A stretch of 64,000 bases of DNA from Streptomyces flaveolus. Its GTDB lineage: Bacteria; Actinomycetota; Actinomycetes; Streptomycetales; Streptomycetaceae. The stretch is from the NCBI RefSeq assembly GCF_000716535.1, contig NZ_JNWV01000011.1, positions 1-64,000 on the forward strand, given 5' to 3'. Shown here in pieces: positions 48,910 through 57,687 of this stretch; the stretch's first letter is position 1, and every line of letters begins with the position of its first letter. The translations under genes and the position numbers were made by a program. The notes under the pieces are model-generated. The model was not told where the DNA came from. It did not search any database and was given only the letters and a program-made list of their open reading frames with translations.

Positions 48910-49493
48910 GCGCCGGACACTCCGACGCCCGAACCCCGAGCGGCGGCAAAGGACATCTCGCCGTCATCGACATGCAGCGCGTCTTCGCCGACCCGGCGAG
49001 CCCCTGGGCCACCCCCCGGTACGCCGACGCGGCAGCGGGCGTACGCGCCCTGCTGCCGGCCTTCGCGGGCCGCGTCACCTTCACCCGCTTCCTGGCCCCG
49101 GAGCGGCCGGCCGGCGCCTGGCGCGCCTACTACGACCAGTGGCCCTTCGCCCGCCGGCCCCCGGACGCCGAGCTCTGGGCGCTGACCGACGAGTTCGCCG
49201 GCCTCGCGGAGCACGTCATGGATGCCCCCACCTTCGGCAAATGGACCCCCGAACTCGCCGCCCGCACCGGCCCGGACGGCCGCCTGGTGCTGGCCGGCGT
49301 CAGCACCGACTGCTGCGTGCTCTCCACCGCCCTCGCCGCCGCGGACGCCGGCGCGGAGGTGCTGGTCGTGGCGGACGCCTGCGCCGGCGTGGACGACGAC
49401 TCCCACGTCAAGGCCCTGCAGATCATGGAGCTGTACCGGCCGCTGGTCCGGGTCACCACCATCGACGACCTGCTCGCGGAGGCCGCGCCCTGA
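48906..49493 (+). CDS. cysteine hydrolase, isochorismatase-like superfamily
   Basis: A 195-residue enzyme. The catalytic triad is visible as Asp in VIDMQRVF, Lys in TFGKWTPEL and Cys in STDCCVLSTA. Members of this group cleave amides or N-carbamoyl compounds (nicotinamidase, ureidoacrylate and N-carbamoylsarcosine amidohydrolase, biuret hydrolase). Coupling to an NCS1 permease makes a purine, pyrimidine or cyclic-ureide catabolite a reasonable substrate. The ATG overlaps the permease stop. Confidence 0.9.
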   Translation: MSAGHSDARTPSGGKGHLAVIDMQRVFADPASPWATPRYADAAAGVRALLPAFAGRVTFTRFLAPERPAGAWRAYYDQWPFARRPPDAELWALTDEFAGLAEHVMDAPTFGKWTPELAARTGPDGRLVLAGVSTDCCVLSTALAAADAGAEVLVVADACAGVDDDSHVKALQIMELYRPLVRVTTIDDLLAEAAP

Positions 49494-49836
49494 CCGGCGT
49501 CCCGCCCGGGCACCGGCGGCTCCGCGGCGGGTGAGCGGCTGCCCAGGCGAGCCCCCGGGCTCGGTGTCCTTCGCGTCCTCCAGCTGCGCCGGGTCACGCC
49601 CGGTACGTCGTCCAGCGTGCCGATCGGTGCGCACGCGCGTGAGGGGCGATCGGCGGCACTGGTCGTGCCGCGCTCACCTGGTCGTTCCCCGGCCTCCGCC
49701 AGGTCCACCGCCTCGTCACCGGACCTCCCGCCGATCCCCACGCATGCCGGGGACCCCACCGGGTACGCGAGGCGGGAGCCCGTCCGGGCACCAGCCCGCC
49801 CGGACGGCCCGTACGACCGCTACCTGGGGATCAGCC
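49494..49836. other. 343-bp intergenic region
   Basis: No coding frame has normal codon bias or similarity. It holds the presumed terminator side of the permease/hydrolase pair and the promoter of the SseB-like gene, but I see no convincing hairpin or -35/-10 element. Confidence 0.4.
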
Positions 49837-50235
49837 ATGGAGACACCCGCACACGACGCCCAGCCGACGCCGGCCCAGCAGGCACTGGACGCGCTGGCCG
49901 AGAACGCAGAGGACCAGGCCGCCCTGGACACACTCGCCCACAGTGACGTCCTGGTCCCCGTACCGGACGACGCGGTGGACGGCGAGGGCGCCGACGCCTC
50001 GACGGTGGCCCTGCCCGTCCTGGAACAGCCCGGGGGCGACCCGGTCGTCCCGGTGTTCACCACGGAGGGCGAGATGGCCGAGCTGCTGCCGTTCGTCTCG
50101 CGCTACCGCCTGATCCCGCTCGGCGCGCTCGCCGCCCAGTGGCCCGAGGGGGACCTCTCCCTGGCCATCGACGGCAGCTCCGCGCACGGCCTGACCCTCA
50201 CCTCACAGGGAGTGCGCACGCTGCTGGTCCGGTGA
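49837..50235 (+). CDS. SseB-family N-terminal domain protein
   Basis: A 132-residue soluble protein. After an Ala/Glu-rich leader comes the SseB pattern: HSDVLVPVPDDAVDG, then PVLEQPGGDPVVPVFTTEGEMAELLPF and the Ala/Ile-rich LSLAIDGSSAHGLTLT. SseB was found in E. coli as a protein affecting serine sensitivity and rhodanese activity, and its actinobacterial relatives have no firm role. ATG at 49837 follows CTGGGGATCAGCC. It is upstream of the orphan pqqB gene. Confidence 0.78.
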   Translation: METPAHDAQPTPAQQALDALAENAEDQAALDTLAHSDVLVPVPDDAVDGEGADASTVALPVLEQPGGDPVVPVFTTEGEMAELLPFVSRYRLIPLGALAAQWPEGDLSLAIDGSSAHGLTLTSQGVRTLLVR

Positions 50236-50416
50236 TCCGACGCCCCTGAGGGGCGCGAAAGCCCGGCGCGCGACCACATACCGCGCGCACCCGCGCGCGG
50301 TGGCCCAGGCGTCCCGGTCCAGGACGGCCGGAAGTGCTCCCCGTCGCCGGTAGTCACCGGCCCTTCCGGCGGGAAGATCCCACCGGGAGACGAGTCGGGC
50401 GAGCGCGAAGGAGCCG

Positions 50417-51310
50417 ATGGTCGTGAAGGTCGTCCTGCTGGGCACCGCCGCCGGGGGCGGCTTCCCGCAGTGGAACTGCGCCTGCGCGCTGTGCGCCGCC
50501 GCCCGGGACGGCAAGCTGCCCTCCCGCACGCAGGAGTGCGCCGCCGTCACCGGCAACGGCCGCGACTGGTGGCTGCTGAACGCGTCCCCCGACCTGCGGA
50601 CGCAGCTCTCGGCGACCCGTCCCCTGTGGCCCGGCCCCGGGCCCCGGGACACCCCGCTGCGCGGTGTGCTGCTCACCGACGCCGAGGTCGACCATGTGAC
50701 CGGCCTGGCCGAGCTGCGCGGGGCGGCGGACCTGAAGGTCTACGCCGCGTCCCCGGTGAGCGCCGTCCTCGGCCCCGCCCGCGCCGCACTGGACCGCTAC
50801 GCCCCCTGGGAGTGGGCCGACAGCCTGGCCGACGGCGGGTTCGTGCTGGCCGGCGGGCTCGTGGTGACCGCCCATCCGGTGGGCGTGAAGGTCCCGAAGT
50901 ACGTACCGGCCCAGGCGGCGTCCCCGGGACCCTGGGTGACGGCGTACCGCATCGAGGACCTGGCCACCGGGGGAGTGCTGGTGTACGCGCCCTGCGTCGG
51001 CGCCTGGAGCCCCGTCCTGGACGGGCTGTGCGCCGGAGCCGACTGCGTACTGCTGGACGGCACCTTCTTCGCCGCCGACGAGATGGGCACGGCGGTGCGC
51101 TCCGGCTCCGGGCAGGCAGCCATGGGCCACCTGCCGGTCACGGGCCCGCAGGGTTCCCTGGCCGCCCTGGCCCGGTGTCCCGCCGCGCGCCGGATCTACA
51201 CCCACCTCAACAACACCAACCCGCTTCTCGACCCCGCGTCGCCGGCACGCGCGCGCGTGGCCGAGTACGGCGCCGAGGTCCTGCCGGACGGGGCGGAGCT
51301 GGTGCTCTAG
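50417..51310 (+). CDS. pqqB: pyrroloquinoline quinone biosynthesis protein PqqB (orphan)
   Basis: A 297-residue metallo-beta-lactamase-fold protein. The N-terminus KVVLLGTAAGGGFPQWNCAC is diagnostic of PqqB, with the zinc-binding CACALC motif. The family's altered MBL motif TDAEVDHVTGL is present (full HxHxDH is not expected). PqqB acts late in PQQ formation, on the PqqA-derived Glu-Tyr product. No pqqA, C, D or E is nearby, so it is either part of a dispersed set or has another role. AAGGAG precedes ATG. A MITE-like repeat begins 31 bp after its stop. Confidence 0.92.
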   Translation: MVVKVVLLGTAAGGGFPQWNCACALCAAARDGKLPSRTQECAAVTGNGRDWWLLNASPDLRTQLSATRPLWPGPGPRDTPLRGVLLTDAEVDHVTGLAELRGAADLKVYAASPVSAVLGPARAALDRYAPWEWADSLADGGFVLAGGLVVTAHPVGVKVPKYVPAQAASPGPWVTAYRIEDLATGGVLVYAPCVGAWSPVLDGLCAGADCVLLDGTFFAADEMGTAVRSGSGQAAMGHLPVTGPQGSLAALARCPAARRIYTHLNNTNPLLDPASPARARVAEYGAEVLPDGAELVL

Positions 51311-51341
51311 ACGGCCGGTTCTCCGGGGCGGGGTCCGGCGC

Positions 51342-51531
51342 CTAGGCCCTGTCGTTTGGATCAGGCCGGCTACGAGGAGCGGTGCCATCGAGCCGAGCCG
51401 AGCGGGGTCTGGTGCGTGCAGCTGCAAGGCGGAGGAGGGCGACAACGCGGAGCGTTGGCAACCGACGACAACGCGGCAGATGTGCGTGCCAGACCCCGCG
51501 ACGCCGGGATGATCCAAACGACAGGGCCTAG
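51342..51531. mobile_element. 190-bp MITE-like element with 22-bp terminal inverted repeats
   Basis: Perfect 22-bp terminal repeats end both sides (51342-51363 and 51510-51531); the core is GGCCCTGTCGTTTGGATCA. Inside is a second perfect 11-bp stem (GCGGGGTCTGG near 51400 and its complement near 51490). Both ends sit at CTAG, which fits a TA or CTAG target duplication. There is no transposase frame. The right end lies over the stop codon of the MarR gene. Confidence 0.85.
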
Positions 51532-51926
51532 CCCTCCTGGCCGGCCAGCATCCGCCGCAGGACCGCCCGCTGCACCGGCAGCACCTCGGCGTGCAGGGCC
51601 CGGCCCTTGGCGGTGAGGGCGACCCACACCCCGCGCCGGTCCTCGGCGCACACCGAGCGCTCCACCAGACCGTCCTTCTCCAGCCGGCCGATGAGCCGGG
51701 ACAGCGCGCTCTGGCTGAGATGCACCCGGCCGACCAGGTTCTGCACCCGGCACTGGTCACCCTGCCGGGGCGACTGCGTCGCCAGGATGTCCAGCACCTC
51801 GAAGTCGCTGGCGCCCAGTCCGTGCGGGTGCAGGGCGCGGTCGATCTCGCACATCGTGTGCGCGTGCACCGAGAGGATGTCCCGCCAGCGTTCTTCGAGC
51901 CGGGTCTCGGCCGTCGTGCCTGCCAT
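51528..51926 (-). CDS. MarR family regulator with stop codon inside a MITE
   Basis: A 132-residue winged-helix protein. The DNA-binding part is ASDFEVLDILATQSPRQGDQCRVQNLVGRVHLSQSALSRLIGRLEKDGLV in part, with the wing CAEDRRGVWVALTAKGRAL. It ends LRRMLAGQEG at a TAG contributed by the CTAG/terminal repeat of the MITE, so the C-terminal dimerisation helix may be shortened compared with 140-150-residue relatives. The start has no strong ribosome site. A possible operator is 31 bp upstream, and the VOC gene on the same strand lies before it. Confidence 0.85.
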   Translation of the reverse strand: MAGTTAETRLEERWRDILSVHAHTMCEIDRALHPHGLGASDFEVLDILATQSPRQGDQCRVQNLVGRVHLSQSALSRLIGRLEKDGLVERSVCAEDRRGVWVALTAKGRALHAEVLPVQRAVLRRMLAGQEG

Positions 51927-51956
51927 ACCCGCACGGTAGCACCGATCCGGCCAATC

Positions 51957-51970
51957 GTTGAGTGTGCAAC
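51957..51970. promoter_or_regulatory. possible MarR operator
   Basis: GTTG-AGTGTG-CAAC lies 31 bp upstream of the MarR gene ATG, in an A/T-richer patch (CCAATCGTTGAGTGTGCAAC). It is short and inferred from position only. Confidence 0.4.
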
Positions 51971-52000
51971 TAGTGCTCGGCGCAGAGGGTGTGAGCGACG

Positions 52001-52351
52001 TCAGGCCGCCGGGTCCTGCAGCAGCCCCACGAGGTTGCCGTCGGGGTCCTTCACGAAGGCGATCAGCCGGCCGCCGCCGACGTCCTGCGCGTCCTGGAGC
52101 AGCTCGGCGCCCGCCGCCACCAACGCCGCGAGGCGCTCCCGCAGGTCCGTCACGTGCCAGTACGGCACCGGCCCGGTCATGCCCTTGGCGTGCCCGTTCG
52201 GGTCGAGGCCGACGTCCTGGCCGGCGGCCTTGAAACCGACGTAGTACGGCTCGTCCGCGTACGGCTCGACACCCAGCAGCGCGCCGAACAGGGCCTTGGC
52301 GCGGTCCAGGTCCTTCACCGGGTAGATGATCGTCTGCAGGCCGGCGGTCAT
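52001..52351 (-). CDS. VOC family (glyoxalase/bleomycin resistance) protein
   Basis: A 116-residue single-module VOC protein. The pattern is QTIIYPVKDLDRAKALFGALLGVEPYAD, VGFKAAGQDVGLDPNGH, PVPYWHVTDLRERLAALVAAGAELLQDAQDVGGGRLIAFVKDPDGNLVGLLQ in part. Metal-ligand positions (Glu/His) are only partly visible, so it may be a binding or lyase protein. AAGGAG precedes ATG. It precedes the MarR gene on the same strand with a 74-bp gap, so the regulator may be in one unit with it. Confidence 0.88.
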   Translation of the reverse strand: MTAGLQTIIYPVKDLDRAKALFGALLGVEPYADEPYYVGFKAAGQDVGLDPNGHAKGMTGPVPYWHVTDLRERLAALVAAGAELLQDAQDVGGGRLIAFVKDPDGNLVGLLQDPAA

Positions 52352-52457
52352 GGTGCTCACTCCTTCGAGATGCGGGACCCGACGGTTCCTCGTCGGTGCT
52401 CTCACGCTAGGACCGCGGAGCCCGCCGCGGCTTCTCCGATCCTGACCGGTTGCCGCG

Positions 52458-54767
52458 TCACTCGTTGTGCAGCACCTCCGCGACGGTGAGACGGGCCGCC
52501 CGGCAGGCGGGGACCAGCGCGCCCAGGACAGCGATCACGACACCGGCGAGCGAGAGGACGGCCAGCAGGGGCGCGTGCCACACGTCCGTCATGTACCGGG
52601 GCAGGGTGATGTCGACCCCGGCCGCCATGCGCGGCAGCACCACGCGGCGAGCGGCGATGCCCAGCGGAACGCCCAGCAGCGACCCCAGGGCGCCGAGCAC
52701 GGCCATCGACGTCACCGTCATCACCGTGACCTGGCGCGGGGTCATGCCGATCGACTTCAGCATGCCGAGGTCGCGGCGCCGGTCGTGCGTGTTGAGGACG
52801 GCGGTGTTGAACACGCCCAGCGAGGCGACCAGGGCCAGCAGGAGGGTGAGGGCGATCGCCGAGCCGACGATGGTGCCGGTGACGCTGTTCGAACCGCTCA
52901 GCTGGACCGACAACCCCGGGTCGGCGGCCTCGACCGCGCGGGCGTACGCCTTCTGGTCCGTGCCCTCGCTCAGCCGGACGTGGTAGGCGATGGGCTCCAC
53001 CCGCGGCATCAGGGCGGTGGCCGTCGACCAGTCGCCGATGACCAGCCGGTCGTCGGTGTCCAGCGTCTCACCGACGACGGTCACCTGTTCCTCGCGGCCG
53101 TCCATGCTCAGCCGCACCCGGTCCCCGAGGTGCACGCCGTTGCGGCGCAGGAACGGCGTTCCGGCCACGACCTCGCCGGTCCGGCGCATCCAGCGGCCCT
53201 TCGTGAGCACACTGTCCAGGGACGGTCCCCCGCGCCGGCCCTCGAACATGACCACCTGGGTGCTGCCGACGAGGACCGCCTCGTCGTCCGACCGCGCCGT
53301 CACATGACGCGCGCCCGGCAACGAGCGGAGCAGCCTGTCGAGTTGCCGGTCGCTGTGCACCGGCCGCACCTCCTTGCCGTGCCGGGAGGCGCCGACGTAC
53401 ACGGTGACGTCGTAGGTGTGGGCACCACCGTCGCCGTAGCTGTTCAGCGTCGTCGCCAGGCCGGTCGCGAAGGTCACCGTCGTCACGCCCAGGACCACGG
53501 CGGCCAGTGTGAGCGCGCTGCGCGCGGGGCGGGCGAAGGGCAGCCCCAGGCCGAGGCTCACCGAGCGCGGCAACCGGACACGCGCCAGCCGCCGCTGGAT
53601 GCCGAGGGCCCGGCCGGCCCGGGGAGCACTGCCCGCGCTGATGGCCCGCGCCGCCGACAGCCGCCGCGCCCGCAGCGAGGGGCCGAGCGCGGCCAGCACG
53701 CACACCAGCGGCATGCCGAGCAGGGCGAGCAGGTTCACCCAGGGCGCGATGCCCAGGCCGCTGTGCAGCACCCCGGCGGCCGGCCCGGTGAAAACGAAGT
53801 CCAGGAAAGGCTCCGCCAGCAGGTTCCCCACGAGCGTGCCGAGCCCGCAGCCCAGGACCGCCGGAACGGAGATCATCATCAGGTAGACGCTCAGCACCTG
53901 CCCCGGGGTGAAGCCCAGCGCCTTCAGGATGCCGATGTGCCGGAACCCGGAGACCACGGCCCCGCCGACCACGTTGGCGACGATCAGCACCGCCACCAGG
54001 ATTCCGAGGACACCGAAGGCCATCAGATACGGCGCGTACGCGCGCGCGTTGCTGCCGATCCGGTGCTTGAGCGCCAGGTACGTCTGTGAGCCGGCGAGCA
54101 CGCCCGGCGGCAGCCCCTCGGTCACCTCGGACAGGCGGGCGCGCAGCCCGTCCTCCGTCGACGCGTCCCGGAACCGGAACAGCATCTGCCGGCCGGTCGG
54201 GTGCAGGGCCCCGATCTGGTCCGGGGTGACCCAGGCGTCCGCCGTGTGACTGAGGTCGAAGGCGAACCCGACGATGGTGAGCTTCGGACCGGACGGCACC
54301 TGGAAGCTCCTGCCGAGGTCGTCGGCGGTCCAGTCGCTCTGCCGGTTCAGGACCATCTCGCCCGGCCGGGTGGGCCAGCGGCCCGCCCACAGGTCCACCC
54401 GGTCCACCGGACCACCGGGACCGGAGCGGCCCACCACCGTGATCTGTCCGCCGAGACCGAAGTCCGCCGCACCCCGTGGAACGTCGACCGTCGCCTGCCG
54501 GAACGGCCCCGCCACCGCCTCCACGCCCGGCCGCCGCGCGGCGCGGGCCAGCCGGGCGTCCGACACCCCGCCGCTGTCGAAGGACGCCACCACATGCGGC
54601 CCGTGCAGCTTCCCGAAGGCGCGGTCGAACGGCGCCGACGCCGCGTCGACCAGCCCCAGCGCCACCACGAGCGACCCCGTGGACACCAGCGTGACCAGCC
54701 AGATCACCAGCGTCTGCAGCCGCCGCCGGCGCACGGCCGCCCGCGCGGCCAGCCATACCGCCCTCAT
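52458..54767 (-). CDS. ABC transporter permease, FtsX-like (two FtsX modules)
   Basis: A 769-residue protein with two repeats of an FtsX-type unit. The N-terminal helix is LQTLVIWLVTLVSTGSLVVALGL, an extracellular domain follows (residues about 45-230), then three helices (LMAFGVLGILVAVLIVANVV, YLMMISVPAVLGCGLGTLVG, LLALLGMPLVCVLAALG); a second unit repeats this from about residue 390. Such permeases work with a LolD/MacB-type ATPase to export or release peptides, lipids or antibiotics. Its ATG overlaps the ATPase stop. The divergent two-component genes probably regulate it. Confidence 0.9.
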   Translation of the reverse strand: MRAVWLAARAAVRRRRLQTLVIWLVTLVSTGSLVVALGLVDAASAPFDRAFGKLHGPHVVASFDSGGVSDARLARAARRPGVEAVAGPFRQATVDVPRGAADFGLGGQITVVGRSGPGGPVDRVDLWAGRWPTRPGEMVLNRQSDWTADDLGRSFQVPSGPKLTIVGFAFDLSHTADAWVTPDQIGALHPTGRQMLFRFRDASTEDGLRARLSEVTEGLPPGVLAGSQTYLALKHRIGSNARAYAPYLMAFGVLGILVAVLIVANVVGGAVVSGFRHIGILKALGFTPGQVLSVYLMMISVPAVLGCGLGTLVGNLLAEPFLDFVFTGPAAGVLHSGLGIAPWVNLLALLGMPLVCVLAALGPSLRARRLSAARAISAGSAPRAGRALGIQRRLARVRLPRSVSLGLGLPFARPARSALTLAAVVLGVTTVTFATGLATTLNSYGDGGAHTYDVTVYVGASRHGKEVRPVHSDRQLDRLLRSLPGARHVTARSDDEAVLVGSTQVVMFEGRRGGPSLDSVLTKGRWMRRTGEVVAGTPFLRRNGVHLGDRVRLSMDGREEQVTVVGETLDTDDRLVIGDWSTATALMPRVEPIAYHVRLSEGTDQKAYARAVEAADPGLSVQLSGSNSVTGTIVGSAIALTLLLALVASLGVFNTAVLNTHDRRRDLGMLKSIGMTPRQVTVMTVTSMAVLGALGSLLGVPLGIAARRVVLPRMAAGVDITLPRYMTDVWHAPLLAVLSLAGVVIAVLGALVPACRAARLTVAEVLHNE

Positions 54768-55471
54768 ACCGACGGCTCCAGACTCTGCTCGCCGGTCACC
54801 CGTCCGTCGGCCAGCCGCACCAGACGGCTCGCGCAGCGCTGGGCGAGATGCTCGTCGTGCGTGACGATGACCAGGGTCTGACCGATCTGGTTCAGATCGA
54901 TCAGCAGGTCCATCACCTGGTCCCCGGCCCGGCTGTCCAGCGCGCCGGTCGGCTCGTCCGCGAGCAGCAGCCCCGGCCGGTTCATCAACGCCCGGGCCAC
55001 CGCGACCCGTTGTCGCTCGCCGCCGCTGAGCACCGCCGGATAGGCGTGGCGGCGGCCGGCGATGCCCAGCTCCTCGAACAGCTCCAGCGCGCGCCGCCGG
55101 GCCTGCCGGGCGGGAGTCCCGGTCAACTGGGCCGCCAGCGCCACGTTGTCCAGGGCCGAGAGGTCGTCGACGAGGTTGAAGAACTGGAAGATCATGCCGA
55201 TCCGGCGTCGCCGGTACAGCGCGAGCCCCTTCTCGCTCAACTCCCCGACGTTCTCGCCGTGGACGACGACCCGGCCGGCCGACGGACGGTCCAGGCCGGC
55301 GATCATGTTGAGCAGTGTCGACTTGCCGCACCCCGAGGGACCCATCACCGCCACCGCCTCCCCGGCCCGGATCTCCAGCGACACCCCGTCGAGGGCCACC
55401 GTCTCGCCGTACTCCTTGCGCACCCCGTCGAGCCGTACGACGGCGTCTGCCGATCTCACCTCAGTGACCAT
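54764..55471 (-). CDS. ABC transporter ATP-binding protein (LolD/MacB type)
   Basis: A 235-residue ATPase. Walker A is GPSGCGKSTLLNMIAGLDRPS, the Q loop IFQFFNLV, the signature LSGGERQRVAVARAL, Walker B LLLADEPTGALDS and the switch histidine is in IVTHDEHLA. The ADEPTGALDS block is typical of exporters of the MacB group. ATG at 55471 lies just after a poor ribosome site, so translation may start near the 5' end. It overlaps the permease start by four bases (ATGA), coupling the two. Confidence 0.93.
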   Translation of the reverse strand: MVTEVRSADAVVRLDGVRKEYGETVALDGVSLEIRAGEAVAVMGPSGCGKSTLLNMIAGLDRPSAGRVVVHGENVGELSEKGLALYRRRRIGMIFQFFNLVDDLSALDNVALAAQLTGTPARQARRRALELFEELGIAGRRHAYPAVLSGGERQRVAVARALMNRPGLLLADEPTGALDSRAGDQVMDLLIDLNQIGQTLVIVTHDEHLAQRCASRLVRLADGRVTGEQSLEPSV

Positions 55472-55611
55472 GGACAGGACGCTAGACGCGGGCCCGCGGC
55501 CCCGGCATCCCTCCCGGGACGGCATTCCCGCGCGGGACTCATCCTCCGGATGCACAGGACTGAACCCCCAGGTCGATGCGGATGTCAGTGCCGTCTGCGA
55601 GAGTGGGGGCC

Positions 55612-56457
55612 ATGGGGGAGTACGACGTGCTGACGGCGGCGCTCGCGGTGGCGTGCGCGGCCGTTCTGGGGCTGACCGTGGCGTTGCTGCGGACCCGGCG
55701 CCGCTGGCAGGCGGCGGTCGGCGAGCGGGGCTGGCTGCTGGAGCGGGAGCGGGAGAGCGCCGCCGAGGCCGCCGTCGCGGCCGAACGCGACCGGATCGCC
55801 CGCGAGTTGCACGACATCGTCAGCCACAACGTCAGCCTGATGGTCGTCCAGGCGAGCGCCGCCCGCGAAGTGCTCGGCACGATGCCCGACGAGGCGGCGA
55901 CCGCGCTCCGGGCCGTGGAGGACGCGGGCCGCGGCGCGATGACCGACCTCAGACATCTGCTGGGCCTGCTGGCGCCCGCGCAGGACGGCACGGACCCCGG
56001 TCCCGGAGCGGACGCGGACCCGGGGCGAACACCGCTCACCCCGCAGCCCGGCCTCGACCGGCTCGGCCCGCTGGTGGACCGGATATCGTTCGCCGGGCTG
56101 CCCGTCGAGGTCCGCGTCTCCGGCGAGCCGCGCCCACTGCCCCAGGGCATCGACGTGACCGCCTACCGCATCATCCAGGAGGCTTTGACCAACGCGCTCC
56201 GGCACGGCGACGGCGGCAAGGCCGAGGTGACCGTGCGCTACGCCGACCACGCCCTGCGGGTCGAGGTCCTCAACACCGGCCCCAGTGTCCTGACCGGCAC
56301 CGCGCCGGCCGGGCGGGCGCCGCGCGCCGAGGGCGCCGGGCGCGGCCTGCTCGGCCTGCGTGAGCGGGTCGCCGTCCACGGCGGTGACCTGGACGCCCGG
56401 CGAAGACTCGGCGGCGGCTTCCGGGTCCGGGCCCGCATCCCCCTGGACCGTCCGTGA
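55612..56457 (+). CDS. sensor histidine kinase (HisKA_3 type)
   Basis: A 281-residue NarL-family kinase. A single N-terminal membrane helix (LTAALAVACAAVLGLTVALLR) precedes a coiled region, the dimerisation motif RIARELHDIVSHNVSLMVVQA with the phosphorylated His, and a HATPase domain (EALTNALRHGDGG, then GAGRGLLGLRERVAVHGGDL). The sensor part is minimal, so it may sense the membrane or the ABC transporter itself. It is divergent from the ABC ATPase gene (140-bp gap) and overlaps the response regulator by four bases (GTGA). Confidence 0.92.
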   Translation: MGEYDVLTAALAVACAAVLGLTVALLRTRRRWQAAVGERGWLLERERESAAEAAVAAERDRIARELHDIVSHNVSLMVVQASAAREVLGTMPDEAATALRAVEDAGRGAMTDLRHLLGLLAPAQDGTDPGPGADADPGRTPLTPQPGLDRLGPLVDRISFAGLPVEVRVSGEPRPLPQGIDVTAYRIIQEALTNALRHGDGGKAEVTVRYADHALRVEVLNTGPSVLTGTAPAGRAPRAEGAGRGLLGLRERVAVHGGDLDARRRLGGGFRVRARIPLDRP

Positions 56458-57176
56458 CCCCGGACGTGCCCGAGCGGGCGCCGCGCGTCCTGATCGCCGA
56501 CGACCAGACGCTGATCAGGACCGGCTTCCGGCTGATCCTCACCGCCCGGGGCATCGAGGTGGCCGGCGAGGCCGCGGACGGGGCCGAGGCCGTCGCCGCC
56601 GTCCGCGAACTCAGGCCGGACGTCGTCCTCATGGACATCCGCATGCCGGTCATGGACGGTCTGGAGGCCACCCGGCACATCCTGGCCGAGGCCCCCGGCT
56701 GCCGGGTGCTCATGCTGACCACCTTCGACCTGGACCGGTACGTGTACACGGCCTTGTCGATCGGGGCCAGCGGTTTCCTGCTCAAGGACGTCACCCCCGA
56801 GCACCTGGCGGCGGCCGTACGGCTCGTCGGCAGCGGCGACGCCCTGCTCGCGCCGCAGATCACCCGGCGCCTGGTGGAGCGGTACGCGGCCGAGGCCGAG
56901 CGGACCAACCCGGCGGTACCGGCCGGCCTGACCGCGCTCACACCGCGCGAGCGGGAAGTGCTGACGCTGATGGGCCGCGGCCTGTCCAACGGCGAACTGG
57001 CCATCGAACTGACGCTGAGCGAGGCCACGGTCAAGTCCCACGTGGCCCGCGTCTTCGCCAAGCTCGGCCTGCGCGACCGCGCCCAGGCGGTGGTCCTCGC
57101 CTACGAGACGGGACTGGTGAGACCGGGTGAGCAACCGCGCCGCGACGCCGTGCGGGAACCGCGGAGCCGTACCTGA
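56454..57176 (+). CDS. NarL/LuxR-type response regulator
   Basis: A 240-residue regulator. The receiver domain begins RVLIADDQTLIRTGF, the phosphoacceptor aspartate is in VVLMDIRMPVMDG near residue 62, and the conserved Thr and Lys are in LMLTTFD and FLLKDVTPE. The LuxR HTH is LTPREREVLTLMGRGLSNGELAIELTLSEATVKSHVARVFAKLG in part. It is the partner of the kinase just upstream, and the divergent ABC exporter genes are its likely targets. A short Arg-rich tail ends the protein. Confidence 0.93.
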   Translation: MTPDVPERAPRVLIADDQTLIRTGFRLILTARGIEVAGEAADGAEAVAAVRELRPDVVLMDIRMPVMDGLEATRHILAEAPGCRVLMLTTFDLDRYVYTALSIGASGFLLKDVTPEHLAAAVRLVGSGDALLAPQITRRLVERYAAEAERTNPAVPAGLTALTPREREVLTLMGRGLSNGELAIELTLSEATVKSHVARVFAKLGLRDRAQAVVLAYETGLVRPGEQPRRDAVREPRSRT

Positions 57177-57687
57177 GTAGCCGTACTCATGCGGGGCCTC
57201 GCACCCGCCCGGGACCGCCTCCAGGAAGCCACTCTTCCGTACGACGACCCGTGCGGGGCGCTCGGTCGAACTCCCCGCCTCGGCAGCGAGCGAGAGGACG
57301 GGGAGCAGGCGGGGAAGGACGGCGCCGGCAACCGGTCCGTGGCCGCCCGCACGCCGTCCGAGGGCCTCGAGTTCATCAGGTTCATGAAGGTGCTCGACTC
57401 GGTCGCGGAGCCGTGCGTGCCGCGGGCGCCGGCCACCGTAGCGCCCGAGCCGCCCGACCCGGGACGGCCGAGGACCGTGACCACGTCCCTGCCCCCACTC
57501 CCCGGCGGGCCGCCGGCCCCGGACGCCACCGGCACCCCGGTGGACCCCCGTGCGGAGGTGGCACTGAGCGGCGTCGAGAAGTGCGCCGCCTCGGTTACCT
57601 CGACGAGCGCGTCGGCGGTCCCCGGCCCTCGACCTGCGGATCATGGGCGGACAACTGTGCCAGGAGGTGCTCCGCGGCGCACCGACG
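57177..57687. other. 511-bp region without a supportable gene
   Basis: Several overlapping frames exist on both strands, but none has a ribosome site, family motifs and normal bias together. One frame contains GLEFIRFMKVLDSVAE, which faintly resembles a segment before the last DDE residue of IS630 transposases, so a decayed insertion sequence is possible but unproven. Confidence 0.3.
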
